Below, one piece after another: positions 52,995-64,000 of a stretch of DNA of 64,000 bases. Within the stretch, counting starts at the first letter, position 1; every line of letters begins with the position of its first letter. The notes under the pieces are model-generated. The model saw nothing but the letters and a program-made list of their open reading frames with translations, was not told where the DNA came from and did not search any database. The translations under genes and the position numbers were made by a program. Source of the DNA: Toxotes chatareus (Eukaryota; Chordata; Actinopteri; Toxotidae); contig CM028888.1 of assembly GCA_016801885.1 (NCBI GenBank), positions 16,167,170-16,231,169 of the forward strand, written 5' to 3'.

Positions 52995-53033
52995 AATATG
53001 CACTGTAACTGTGGATAAGTTACAGTGCATATT
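52995..53033. repeat. Perfect 16-bp inverted repeat (hairpin) beside a poly-A run
   Basis: The arm aatatgcactgtaact (52995-53010) is exactly complementary to agttacagtgcatatt (53018-53033) across the 7-nt loop gtggata. It is followed at 53035 by a run of about twelve A. Perfect pairing in otherwise old intronic DNA suggests a recent snap-back or template-switch event, or a maintained structure. Confidence 0.93.
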
Positions 53034-53403
53034 GAAAAAAAAAAAAGAGGCAAAACCTCAAATGCACAAATTTTCTAAAATGCCATAAGGTCAGATTTTA
53101 ATCAAAAGTAAGAAACACTCAGTTCTTCATTTCTGTGTGAACTATGGAACTATCTCCTTTCTGCTGCTCTCTTCTAAGCCTATAAAAAGGTCCACAAGGT
53201 CAGAATAAAGGCCAGTCCAGTCCCCTGAGTAGGGCACTTGAATGGAAAGTCTGAATCTGATTTACAGTTTGGCCACATGTGCAAGCTGCCAATGACTGGG
53301 CAGTCAGCCAGCCAGAGTGGAAGAGTAGAGGAGTGTGTCAGTGAGGCTGCAGGTGGTAATGAATGTCAGTCCTATTTCAGTGTTATGAGTACAAAAATAG
53401 TGG

Positions 53404-53409
<6 letters not shown>

Positions 53410-53472
<63 letters not shown>
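53410..53472. repeat. (CA)n microsatellite, about 31 units
   Basis: Uninterrupted CA array. Long His-Thr and Val-Cys open frames on the two strands come from it. Confidence 0.98.
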
Positions 53473-53475
<3 letters not shown>

Positions 53476-53479
53476 TGAG

Positions 53480-56350
53480 ATCAGATCCATGTAAATCAAA
53501 CAACCTTGCACAGAGCTTTTGCTTTTTGCTATAATTATTCGTGTCTCTGACATGTGTTCCACTTCCCAAAACTCCATTCATAGTGACATGTTTATCTCCG
53601 TCATGTAAATGGAAGATTGCATCTCTTTTGCATGTGTTTTATCCTCAAACCAGATGGCAATGTGGTAATTTAGTAAATGATTCCTAATTAAAAGAGGAAC
53701 ACCATTGGTGGAAAATTTGCAATAAACCTCTTTTTTCCCACTTTGCCAAAGCAAAACATTAAACCAATATACGGACATAATTCAGATATATGTGCCATTT
53801 TGCTAATTTGAATCTCTTGCACTGTGGGATGAAACTAAAGTTGTATAAATACCATTCAATTCAATTGCCCAAGAAAAAAAAGCAAAAGAACTCATGTAAA
53901 CTGGATATATGAATTCAAGGTAAAGATATTAGTATTGATGTTGCAAACAGTGCAAATCCCTGCATTTAATATTTCTCAGATCTCAAATCCTTTGAGTGTG
54001 TTTGTGCAGTAGATCCTAACCAATTAAGGGTCAAAACACTGGCCATATGATAAATATATCAGCACATATAGTAATCATTTATGAAACAGTGTTTACGCTG
54101 TCCACCAAAGAGCATTGACAAGTTTGTTTTTCAACTGTAAAACGTCCCTTTCAGTAGATATTTTATGGTCTTAAAAAATCTGACTGCCTCATGGTTGTAT
54201 GCCTCTGCCAACAAGCTGCAGTTTAAATCCATGTCTGACCACACTCATAATATATGTAGTCAAGACTTTGAAGGAAATTTAACACAAGGTATTAATTGTA
54301 TTTTATCATAATTTGTGTACAGTGTGTGAGGGATCCTTCTAACAATGTTCACTATGTGTTTATGTAAAATGTTAAAATTATTTTTAATAAAAGGACAATA
54401 TCTAATCTTTCAAATATTAGGTCATGCCTGCACACAGACACCGTGTATTAAACTACATCTAGAGATGGTCACAAGACTCAGTAACACTGGTCACGATGTA
54501 GAAGCATGTAAATAACACCATAGGCTTTCCGGTGTAGCATGTTGGGGCACGTCTGCTCAAACATGGGCATTTTAGATGTGTGCGAACACTCACTGGCATC
54601 ACCACAACCTAGACTAGCACACAGCTGTTGCTTGGTTGGCTGGATGAAGGCAGGGGCAATGCAGGGCACGCTGTCACATCTGGACCATACATTGGGGCCA
54701 GCTATTCATCTTGAAAAAACACACTGTTGCATGCTTTAAATGGGCAAACAGTGGCAGTATAAGAAACTGGATAAAAGTACTACATACCCATACTAACACT
54801 GTATTTACTTTGTGAAAAAAGGATAGCCACCTGACACAGGTGCCTAACCTTTAAAAAATAAAAACAGCGTGTCTCTTTTGGAATGTGTTTGTTCGGTGTG
54901 TGTGTTTGTGCTTTTTCAGTTAAAGCCGCCGACACACTGCCATGCGCCTATTAAGATGTACCATGGTTTCAGCATGTCACTTCTATTCACATACCATTTC
55001 CGCATTAAACAAGGTTTGAACCAAAGTAGACACGGCACAAGCAGATGGTCAAAATGACAATTACTTCCTGAGTCTGTTTTGTCTAGAAACGGCATACTCA
55101 ATTCAAATGCATGCACACACAAACTACTCGAATGAATCCCTGTGCCAACTTAAAGGATGACACATTGTATTTTTCTGTCTGCTCTGCTCAGAATGTCAAA
55201 AACAAAACAATCAAATTGATGCCCGCAGACACAGAAAGTCAAATGTATATTTTTTCCCCTTTTTCAGATTAAGCATATTCATATTTTAGCACATGGTCAC
55301 CAACCACCAATACTGAGGAAACGTTTAATAAAAAAAAAAAAACACAGCTTTAATGATGGGGCAAATGAGCAGCTCCTGTTTCTTGACAGGCTTAGGGTTT
55401 CTTTTTTTTTTTTTTCGTCTTCTTTTTTTGTTTTTGCATAGAAAGTAACTTTTCACACACAAACATCCCTTGCATTCAACACAGTGAGCTGGCAGCTGGA
55501 CGACTCGCTGGCAGATGATTTAATGCAATCAACCCGTCACTTGAGAGTGATGCCGCCTGTCCATTTTGTGTTCACCTCGTATCACATCCAAATAAAAGCA
55601 CCAGCAACTAACAAACCCACTCACACGATGGCACAGTTTGCTCGCAAATGTTAAAAGATGTGCCTCCAAGTTAAACAAATCCTCTGCAAATTTTTTTGAG
55701 GGCGTGTGATTGGCCTCTGTGCTGCCACTAGATGAAACTGGGGAAAAAAAAAAAAAAACACAGACAAGCTTGCAAAAAAATGTTAAGCGACACTAATTTG
55801 GTCACACCAATTCAATGAATTTAATGAAACACAATTTATGCTGGGACAATATTCACACCAGTTGGTCCCGACTGTCAGTGCGAGGGAACATTAACATTTT
55901 CCCGTCTATCATACAACACAACCCAAAACAGTTGCCCTGACCTAAACCACTAGAGGGAGAAATACGCTGATTTATCTCAAGACAGAGTCAGGTATATAAT
56001 GTAAATATGGAGAGGTCAATTTTTTCAAATCAGATTTGAAATGTATAACCAGCCTTTTACTGACACACACCTTTTTTCAGTCGACATTATTTTTATTTTA
56101 GCAGGTAATTCATCTTTAAAATGGATGACTGCTCCTTGGTGGCTTTAACAATGTGTGTTCAGCTGGAGAGACCGGCAGTGGGCTTATCAAAAACAAGTTG
56201 AGGCAACCCTCCAGGAGGCAAGATGGGGAGAAGGATAAAAATCCATGCTTCTGCTCAACTAACCATCAAACCTAATTACATGTGGATAAGACTTATGGGC
56301 CACATGTTGGGTTCAAAGTTTCCTGATCAGGAAGTGGCTTGGAAGGGAGC
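53480..56350. other. Unique AT-rich intronic sequence, no gene seen
   Basis: This contains A and T runs (55330-55341, 55402-55415, 55742-55757) and unique AT-rich sequence. No exon, RNA gene or named repeat was recognised. Confidence 0.5.
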
Positions 56351-56355
56351 TTTTG

Positions 56356-56381
56356 GTGTGTGTGTGTGTGTGTGTGTGTGT
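56356..56381. repeat. (TG)n microsatellite
   Basis: Thirteen TG units, uninterrupted. Confidence 0.95.
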
Positions 56382-56389
56382 CTGCATTT

Positions 56390-58528
56390 GTGCGTGTGAG
56401 CCTGGTCAATGTGTCCGTGACCAAAAGATTAGGCTGAGAGACAAGACTTGGTGCCAGATCTTGGCTCAGTGCCATTAGTTCAATCAAGCAGACTTATTTA
56501 GCTTTTAGACAATTCGACCAGAACCCTGAGATACCACTTCAGAAAATAAGCTAAGGATTATTCATGGCATGGCAGCTAAGATAGGGATCTGTTGTCACTC
56601 TCTTGCATCGTATGCACATCCACCTCCACGCTCACTACATTATTCCTCTCTGAGGAGTAAGTGCGCTGTTTAGAAAGCACACACAGACACAAACATACAA
56701 GAAGGAATAGAAATCACTGTATATCAAACACAGAGGTCAGCCGAGCAGAGGAAGTACACACGGGTACAGACGCTCGTGAAGTGCTGGGAGCATTTATGGA
56801 AATGCATCGCCTTATAAATTAAATTAAACATAACTTCAAGGTGCATCACTCTAAATCCCTACTTTAACCTCAGCCTAAAGTAAGTGCTTTCAGTTTTAAC
56901 AACCAGAAAATATCTCAAGTAATTACTGATCACCTCATTACACCACTGAGAGAGAGCTGTTGACATTATATTAAACTTATCTTTGCGCATATCTTTGAAT
57001 GTTATGCATGATTTTATAATCTATCGGTTTAGATATTCTGTTCTGATACATGGTATGTTTAAACCTCTACACTTTTTTTTTAAATAGATGGCACACAACT
57101 TGTTTAAATTTAACATTCACATCGTGATCTACCTAATCTAATCTCCATCCTTATCGCTTCCTGCCTTTCCCCATGTCTTTCACAGAAACACATACAGGGT
57201 TATTCAGACAAAGGTTTTAAGGTTTGACATGGTTTAGTACTCTTAAACAACAATAGTGTTATCGTTATAACTTTTTTCTTTTTCTTTTATTAGACAGTTT
57301 CCAGCAGTGAAGTTTACCTATGTTACTCCAAGTGAGACATTTGGGACAAATGCAGATTTCTAAAAAAAAACTAAAGCCTAAAGAGTTAATCCCTGTGCTG
57401 ACTGTGTGAGGAGATGAGCAAAGATTACTTCACCTCAAATGCAGACGATAAGTAGCATAAATCTTGGCATTACACTGTCAAACATCTTTGTTCTTTTTTT
57501 TTTTTGCACCAGCTGGATCCATGAAAGCAAACCTGTAAGTTGCTGACACACAGTTTCCTCAGGCAGAACCTTAGCCTTTGTTAATATCAGAGTTAATATG
57601 ATTTTTTTTTGTAAATATGCTTCTTTCAACTGCTATAAAAAGGCTTTAGAAATAAACAGCCAGAGGATTACTGATTTACTACTAGTGCACTTATCAAAAA
57701 CTGGCTCTTAATTGTTTGAACAGTTAATGTGTTTTGCCTACACAGTTTGTCAGGCAACATTTTGGTATTGGCTCTAATGCTGATACATTCATTTGAGAAA
57801 CATATTACTTGATACAAATAACAAATTGCAAGTTAAAATCATCATCATCAGACTTTGCTGATCGACTCAGCTTAATCAGAAGTGGTAACTGCAGTTAAAA
57901 TCCGAAAAGGGCATGTCACACATTGTGTGCCTGACACCAAAAATATTGAAATTATTATATATCCAGATTTTCCTTGTCTACAAATTTGCCACTTGTGCCA
58001 CAGATGTCCACCATGATGATCTGACTTTGCTTGAGGATGTTGATGTGGCCCACAAAATGGCCTCAGGATCTTTGCTATTGGCAAGGTGTCCTGACCTTTA
58101 AAGCCCAAAAGAAAGTTTTTCTAAAAAAAAAACAAAACAAAACAAAAAAAAACCTTATTACACAAAATGCCATACAATAAGAAAAGGCTTTCAATCAAAA
58201 GTAGAAGTTTGATTTAGAATTCTTAATCACTGCATGATGCTGAAGCCATCTTCTGTTTTTTTTTAGTTGTTTCCAGTGCCTGGGAATTAAATGAATACTT
58301 TGATTGGCTCTATTAACTAAACACACATTCAAATACGTGGATAAGTGGACTCATTTTAAACTCTAACCAATAATGTGAGGCACGTAATCAGCGGTCAATT
58401 TACATCTGAGTAAATGTTTTTTGCACTGTTATGTAAACAGTGTGCAGTCTGTGAAGTACAATAGATGAGATGGCATTTTACAGAAAGTGTGTTGGCACTA
58501 TAAATAAACTAATTAATAGACACCCACT
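56390..58528. other. Unique AT-rich intronic sequence, no gene seen
   Basis: Unique sequence with small T and A runs (57070-57082, 57494-57506, 58123-58153). No gene or recognisable repeat was found. Confidence 0.5.
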
Positions 58529-58529
58529 T

Positions 58530-58984
58530 TGTGTATACAGCATTTATGGTCACCAGAGGATGAACCTTGATAACTTCAGCAGTACTCTGACTTTCCTTCT
58601 AGTGCCACCATGAAATTGCCATTGTTAGTTGTGGGTTAAATATTTTGACAATTATTGAATGGATTGCCATGAAATCTGACACACATGATGTCTGAGGTTG
58701 TATTCTCATAATATATGTGATCCCTGGTTTAACATCTGCTACTGCTGGTCAAATTTTCATGTATTCAGTGCAACCGCTCAAAATCTATTAGATGGACTGG
58801 CACAAAAGTTTGTACAGGCATTCATGGTTCCCAGACGATGAATCCTGATGACTTTGGTTACTCCCTGACTATTAATCAAGCACTAAGAGGTCAAAATTCC
58901 AATTTGTCCACAAAGGCACGTTGTGATTATGGAAATGTTAGCATGCTGGCATTAGCATTTAGTTTAAAGTGTCTCTGCTCCTAA
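58530..58984 (+). mobile_element. Teleost dispersed repeat with about 135-bp internal periodicity, left part
   Basis: Three related units can be aligned by eye. atggtcaccagaggatgaac (58548) recurs as atggttcccagacgatgaat (58824), 276-278 bp apart. attgaatggattgccatgaa (58654) recurs as attagatggactggcacaaa (58787), 133 bp apart. The block ends in gttagcatgctggcattagc and a tttaaagtg phrase. This wording is a widespread percomorph fish repeat. It has no open frame. The element's missing tail resumes at 59427. Confidence 0.75.
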
Positions 58985-59430
58985 CCCTGTCTCCAAGAAA
59001 ACACTTATATACGTAACAGTAAGCTGTAACAGCAAATGTGTTTTATAGGCAACTGGATTACAGTTCTATACAGGTTATGTTGTTTCTGCATCTGAGAATT
59101 TGACATGTTGCAAATACAATGATACTACAGTAGAGCATTATTAAACTCTATTGCACTCAAAGCACCTAAGTGTTTATTTTGATTTAACAAAAACCACGTT
59201 TCCCTAATCTTAACCAAAGTGCTTTTGTTGCCTAAACCTAACCACAGATGAGATGTGAAGCCCACACCCGCCATCCAGCTCAACCACCACCAGGTGACTC
59301 TGCTGCCATTAATAAATGTAACGTCTATTCATTCAAAAGTAACATTTCCTCCAAACATAAACAACCAGAGATTACGTTTCCTGCGAAACATATTTGCTGT
59401 TGCGGTTTAGTTGCAGATGCATGTAACTGC
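58985..59430. mobile_element. Second dispersed repeat inserted into the first
   Basis: This block interrupts the flanking repeat and carries its own recognisable fish-repeat phrases: gtctccaagaaaacac near its start, ggcaactggattacagttct, and aaagtgcttttgttgcctaaacctaacc near 59218-59240. Imperfect copies of ctgctcctaa (58975-58984) and ctgctgttcttag (about 59427-59439) at its two borders may be a target-site duplication. No coding capacity. Class unknown; probably a non-autonomous DNA element. Confidence 0.55.
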
Positions 59431-59480
59431 TGTTCTTAGGTACAGACTCACAGAGCTGTAGCATGGCAGTCGACTCATCT
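59427..59480 (+). mobile_element. Right part of the interrupted dispersed repeat
   Basis: The sequence taggtacagactcacagagc followed by tgtagcatggcagtcgact is the expected 3' continuation of the repeat that stops at 58984. This shows that 58985-59430 is an insertion. Confidence 0.65.
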
Positions 59481-59504
59481 TCTTTAAACAACAATAAAGA
59501 AATA

Positions 59505-59620
59505 AATGCTGCAACAAAAAAACAACAACAAAAAAACAAAAACAAAAGCTGGATGGAGACAAAGCTGAAACCCCTGCATTCACATATTTTGCTGAAACTA
59601 CATTTTTTTTTTTTTTGCAA
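59505..59620. repeat. A-rich and T-rich low-complexity tracts
   Basis: A CAA/AAC-rich stretch (59510-59548) and a T run (59602-59615). The Lys/Gln/Asn frame across it is a composition artefact. Confidence 0.85.
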
Positions 59621-59649
59621 TTACCTCATTTTGTTTGGCCTACTTACTC

Positions 59650-61080
59650 TGCTCTAGCTAAATATTACTGGATGTAATGAGCCTGTCACTACCAATGCTG
59701 GGTTTTACAGTTGTATAGAAATGAAACCTAACAAGCAATTTTCTAACAAGTGTATTTAAGATAGTGGACTACTTTAGGGCTTATATCCAGATAATGTAAC
59801 GCTTTTAACAGACCTGAGGATATCTAGACACACACAGGAGTAAGCACTAAGTGTTTCAGATAAGTGAAACCTTTGAGACTTCATTAGCCCTTCACATCAA
59901 ACCACAGAACATTGTGTACATTCCCATGTAAGAACATTTACCCGATGATTTCAAGAAGGCTATGCGATGTGTGGGAGGCACTCATGGCATGAGCTGGAGC
60001 TGCCTGTGGACCTGGTCACACTGCAGTAGGTGGCTGCAGAAGCACAGGCAGTGGGCTACTTGAAGTCTTTTTTTCTCAACACTTATCCTGAAGTCACATT
60101 GTGCTATATAAAAAAAGACATACTGTCAGTGTTGTGGGATAACAGTCAATCATAGCAAACGCTCACAGAAAAGTAGAGGATATTATTAAATCTGATTGCT
60201 GTGGCATGGGAGGCCATGGCAGTAACTTTTTCTGAAACTAACATTCAGCTGTACATCACTTTCTTGGTTATCCAGACTGTAAATAGGCATTTAGGAGAAA
60301 AGCTCTTGTTTTTTTTGTTGTTTTTTTTTTTCTCCATTGCTTTTTTTTCCTAGATAGGTGTATGGATTTATTTTGCTAGATCCACTGCTGGAGATGGCAA
60401 AGACTGTCACAATTTCCCATCTACGGGCACATTAAACTGTTCTTTTCTGTTTACTGTATACCTCTTAAGTGTGAATAAAGCATCAGAGTTGCAGCTAAAA
60501 CTCAAGCATTTCTATTGTTATCAACCTTGCTGTTTAGGCAACTGGGATAAATCCATACAGAGGGCTGCACAAATACCTTCAGCAAATGTCTCAAGATCTA
60601 TAAAGCTGTGTGTGTATTAGCTCAGATGCACGGCGAGCATTGTGCATCGTCATCATTTGAGCTGCACTGTGTCAACTGCCTGTTCTCCAGGTGGTGCTGA
60701 GTCATTTTTCATGATCACTGGTTTCCTGGAGCTCTACAGTCAGGGAGGGGGGAGGGGGGGATGTTGAGCACTGACAACCCTTTGTTAAGAAAAATGTCTG
60801 ATGAGGATGAAAAGGGTTATTTGGGTTCAAAAGCAGTTCGCATCCTCTTTAAAAGCCCATCAGATGAGAGCTGAAATTTGACACTTTCATTTTGTTTCTC
60901 ATTTGGCTGTGGCATGCAAAGACACAAGGTCTGTCACTCAGAGGCCGGCATAGGCTTCTGTGGACCTGAACTCAAATATGTTTGTGTCTAGCAGTCCTGA
61001 AATATGCACTTGAGTCACAGCAAAAAATCCCTATCCAAATATGTGTAATTGAGGCAAACATAATGTATATATCTATAACT
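59650..61080. other. Unique intronic sequence, no gene seen
   Basis: Unique AT-rich sequence with T runs at 60309-60331 and a G-rich patch at 60743-60759. No exon or named repeat was recognised. Confidence 0.5.
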
Positions 61081-61086
61081 ACAAAT

Positions 61087-61128
61087 CTCTATCTATCTAT
61101 CTATCTATAGATATAGATATAGATATAA
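61087..61128. repeat. Palindromic (ATCT)n / (AGATAT)n microsatellite
   Basis: About five ATCT units run directly into atagatatagatatagatat. The two halves are partly self-complementary and can fold on each other. Confidence 0.9.
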
Positions 61129-61350
61129 ATAAAATTTAATTTTCTCAAAGCAGTACCTTGGACCTCTCATGGCTTCATGTTCTACCAGGCTCCCACCCTT
61201 CAAACCCTCTATTCATACCATTTTTTTTAACACACATACAGCATATATCAATACATGTTCCCCATCCATCGGGGGAAATAAATTATTCTTTGAATCTCAG
61301 ACGTGTTCTCCCACATAGAATTCCCTAAGGACTAGACTGCAGTTTGCAAG

Positions 61351-61389
61351 GCTGAGGTGGAGACGCTGAGGTGGAGACGTCCACCTCCA
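61351..61389. repeat. 14-bp tandem duplication with adjacent inverted copy
   Basis: gctgaggtggagac occurs twice in direct succession (61351-61364, 61365-61378). It is followed at once by gtccacctcca, which is complementary to the ggtggagac part. Confidence 0.9.
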
Positions 61390-61479
61390 CACCAGTCTGA
61401 TGGTGAGGTGGCTGCAAATTACTCATGACACTTCCTCTGATGACATTTTTCATCCGCCTCCCTGTTGAATGGCATCTCT

Positions 61480-63860
61480 ACCCCCCCCCCCACACTACCA
61501 TCCATCCACCAACACCCTACCCCAACACACACATTAATTCCCCCCCTTTATTCGTGTCACAATAGCACAGCAGAGATTGCTGCCTCCTGCCTTCACCTGA
61601 TTGACCCCTTTGAGCAGGTGCTGGATCTGATCCAATCACAGTCAATCTTCTTTAAACATTTCATTCTTTAAGCAGAACAGGGGCTCAAAATTCCATCATT
61701 CAATGACCCGATCAGTCGCCGATAACACAATCAAGCCAATCCTGGCTTATCCCGAGGGAGCCATTTCAGGAGGGACAGCTGGGAGATGAGACTACAGGCC
61801 TACAGAAAGGTGTCAATCTCCCCTGATCCACAGCTCTCTTTGTGAGCCACCTATACCACATAGCACCTAGTTGTTGGGGGAGATCATGGGATATTTTTTT
61901 AAGGATCAGCAATAATCAAAGACGAATTGCATTCTTTGTTAAAGGTCTAATCCTTTAAGTAAAAAATCAGTAACTTGCAGATAAGACACTTGCATTAAAC
62001 ACACGTTCGCGCTCTCATACAAAGACACAAAAAAATGATGTGAATACTGTAGCTCAATTCTTCAGCGGCCATTTAAAAGGTACTCTATTGGAAATGTTGC
62101 TGGGCCACTGGGCAAATAAAGGTCAAGGGGGATATGAAATAGTTTGTCTAACTGGCCCTTTCCCCCCCATGTGTCCCTGTAGCACCGCGGCCGTATCCAC
62201 ATTCATAGCCAATTCATTTATATTGCTCTGCCCTTCTCACTGCTGGTCTCAGTCACTAACTACAAGTGACTGCAATGAGATTGAAGCCTCTGGCTAAATC
62301 TCCACTGTAAAGGCACATGCTCCATCAGCGCTGCCCTGATCACTCCTTACAATCACTGGAACCAGACTATATCCTCAACTGATTGGGTAAGTCACAGCAG
62401 AGAGGAAACAATCACAGAATGTCAGCAGATGATGGACACGGAGACGTTGGAGTAGTAGTGGTCACTGTGAGCTACCATGTAAATGACATGCAAATGTGCA
62501 CCTGCACCAGCGGAAGGAGTGGAATGAAGGACTGTAGCCTTTTGATTAGGTTCTCTCCACTCATATAAAGTTTTATTTTTGCTGCATTAATCATCCATGT
62601 TTGCTATTTCAGCCAATGAACATGTCACAACTGTGTATTTGAGGGTTTTTTTTCTTTCCTCAAAGCTCCCATCACTTTTAATATAAATCCAAGGTGGATT
62701 CCCAACTTCACAGATTCCAGTTAAAGCCCTATGTTTGTGTTGTCACTGTAAAAGCTTAATTGCGTTGTCACCCAAGGTAAAATTTCAATTCTGCAATCAA
62801 ACAGATGACACGAGAACAATGATACAAATGTCACATCAGTGATTGTTAGTGATTTGTAATCTCTGCAGTGATTCAGAAGCACTTTTTGAAGACTGAAACT
62901 AAAAGTGGCTCGAGTCCGAGTTTCTAGTGAGAAAATGCAGAAATCTGAGAAGAACACCACATTATTTCACGGATCCTTAAGTATACTTAACTTGTCCTTG
63001 AGGAAAAAGTATCAAATAAAACACATTTTATTAAAAAATATATGCCACTGATTTTGATAATTGTCACCAGCGCTGCTTTATTATTAACTGGAATACCTGA
63101 AAACCTTCAGTGCTGTTAAGTATTCAGGCAGGTATGCAAAATGAATTCATACAGTCTTTAAAGATGGTCACACAGTTATTTTTCTGCAATTTGCAGAATC
63201 TAAGGGCATGCGAAATGTCAGCCGTGGTATTAGATTACCAGAGCCCCAGAACAAATTTCCTGCACTAACAAAGGAATTTTTTTTTTCCCCGACGCTTTTA
63301 TAATTTCACTTCTTCCCCTCATCTGCTTCCTCTCAGAGAAAGTATGAGAGAAGCATGCAGACACTTCCTTGGCCAGAGGTGAAACACCACAGAAACAGCA
63401 CACAGCTGCAGTAGGCTTGGACAGGACACTCATCTTTCCAGTGTCCTCCAACAGGTGTCATCACTCTAACAGTCACATCCCTTGACTGGCTTTTTTCCCC
63501 CCACTATAAGATCATTGTCTCATCTTAGGACTCAGTAGTGACCTTTGTGTGTCTACCTTTATCCCTCCTGAGCCCAGTGGCAGTGAACTGGTTAAGCTCC
63601 TCCTCCCATTCAGCTCCACCTCCAGAATCTGGCTCTAGACCAGTGGAGCATGAGAACCAGGACAGCCTGGACATAAAGGGACGATTGTGGCAGCCCAGCG
63701 ACATGGAAGCAAGTAGCTCTGATGAAACTAAAAGTCAGCCTCAAGCTTGTGCAGCAAAGCCCAGCCAATGGACAGGAGTGCAGAAAGTGAGTCAGTGAGC
63801 AGGAGATGTTTCAGCTTAGCCAAATAAGGGCACTATGAGACGCACTCAAAGCTGATTACA
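61480..63860. other. Unique intronic sequence, no gene seen
   Basis: This contains C runs at 61482-61491 and 61540-61546 and T runs at 62646-62652 and 63278-63287. The open frames here (for example 61465-61671 and 63538-63798) match no family I know and lack convincing splice context. Confidence 0.5.
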
Positions 63861-63864
63861 ATAA

Positions 63865-63965
63865 ACCAATGAGGAAGCATTAGCCACCCCAGCTAATTAC
63901 GCCTTTAATTGCGGGGAGAGCTCCTCTCATGCCTGGGCAGGGCTCTGCTGGTTCGTCATATCCAA
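63865..63965. other. Candidate conserved non-coding element
   Basis: A repeat-free block with agctaattacgcctttaatt (63891-63910), which holds a TAATTA homeodomain core and a second TTAATT, followed by a GC-richer stretch. Enhancer-like texture only; conservation not tested. Confidence 0.25.
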
Positions 63966-64000
63966 ATTTAAAAAGGTGTCATCACACATACTCCCATCCT

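Larger units (their letters stand above)
12736..64000 (-). other. Intron (partial) upstream of the Musashi exon
   Basis: This should be the 3' part of the intron preceding the exon. The expected upstream exon (KIFVGGLS...QYFEQFGK, ending AAG before a donor) was not found by eye on the minus strand, so the intron would exceed 51 kb. It contains all the recognisable dispersed repeats of the window, many microsatellites and candidate conserved elements. A missed short exon cannot be excluded without a computed search. Confidence 0.65.

Noticed and set aside
52995..53033. Reading the hairpin as a microRNA precursor
   Set aside because: The stem is only 16 bp with a 7-nt loop, too short for a normal pre-miRNA, and no known miRNA seed is evident.
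1..64000. CRISPR arrays, bacterial operons, phage or plasmid functions
   Set aside because: Repeats are microsatellites or eukaryotic dispersed elements; there are no spaced identical repeats and no prokaryotic genes.

Overview
The window reads as vertebrate, almost certainly teleost, nuclear DNA. It is AT-rich and mostly non-coding. It carries a very high density of long CA/TG, GA/CT and poly-A microsatellites, and several interspersed repeats whose wording I recognise from ray-finned (probably percomorph) fish genomes. There are no bacterial-style operons. The open frames in the window are short and mostly run through microsatellites; none looks like a conventional gene.

The one protein-coding piece I can defend is a 49-nt internal exon on the minus strand at 12687-12735. 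It encodes VDDAMLMFDKTTNRHR plus the first base of the next codon. This is strand beta-2 and the beta-2/beta-3 loop of the second RNA-recognition motif of a Musashi protein. It is flanked by a good acceptor, a branch-site-like sequence and a strong GTAAGT donor. The rest of the window is therefore best read as two introns of that gene, both transcribed right to left: at least 12.7 kb downstream of the exon (1-12686) and at least 51 kb upstream of it (12736-64000). Such long introns favour msi2 over the compact msi1, but the paralogue is not settled by this exon.

Layout on the + strand: 1-780 is a purine-rich tract ending in a (TG)n array at 851-904. 780-12686 is unique intronic sequence with several CA and GA arrays, including (CA)33 about 230 nt past the exon's donor. 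12736-24400 is mostly unique sequence with a C11(TC)n tract. 24420-24696 is a dispersed teleost repeat. About 27350-27760 is a possible repeat, followed by a perfect hairpin. 32315-32910 is a decayed Tc1/mariner-like transposon with inverted ends and a broken helix-turn-helix remnant. 33641-33748 is a reversed tRNA-derived SINE fragment. 34855-35035 looks like a conserved non-coding element. 48365-48680 and 49695-49910 match teleost dispersed repeats. 50339-50394 and 53410-53472 are long dinucleotide arrays, with a 16-bp perfect hairpin at 52995-53033. 58530-59480 is a dispersed repeat with about 135-bp internal periodicity, split by a second repeat of about 440 bp. 59480-64000 is unique sequence with a GATA-type palindromic microsatellite and small tandem/inverted duplications.

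I found no undescribed multi-gene system. The most useful observations are the hidden Musashi exon, the long (GU)33 tract that would lie just downstream of its 5' splice site in the pre-mRNA, the nested repeat, the Tc1 fossil and the hairpins.
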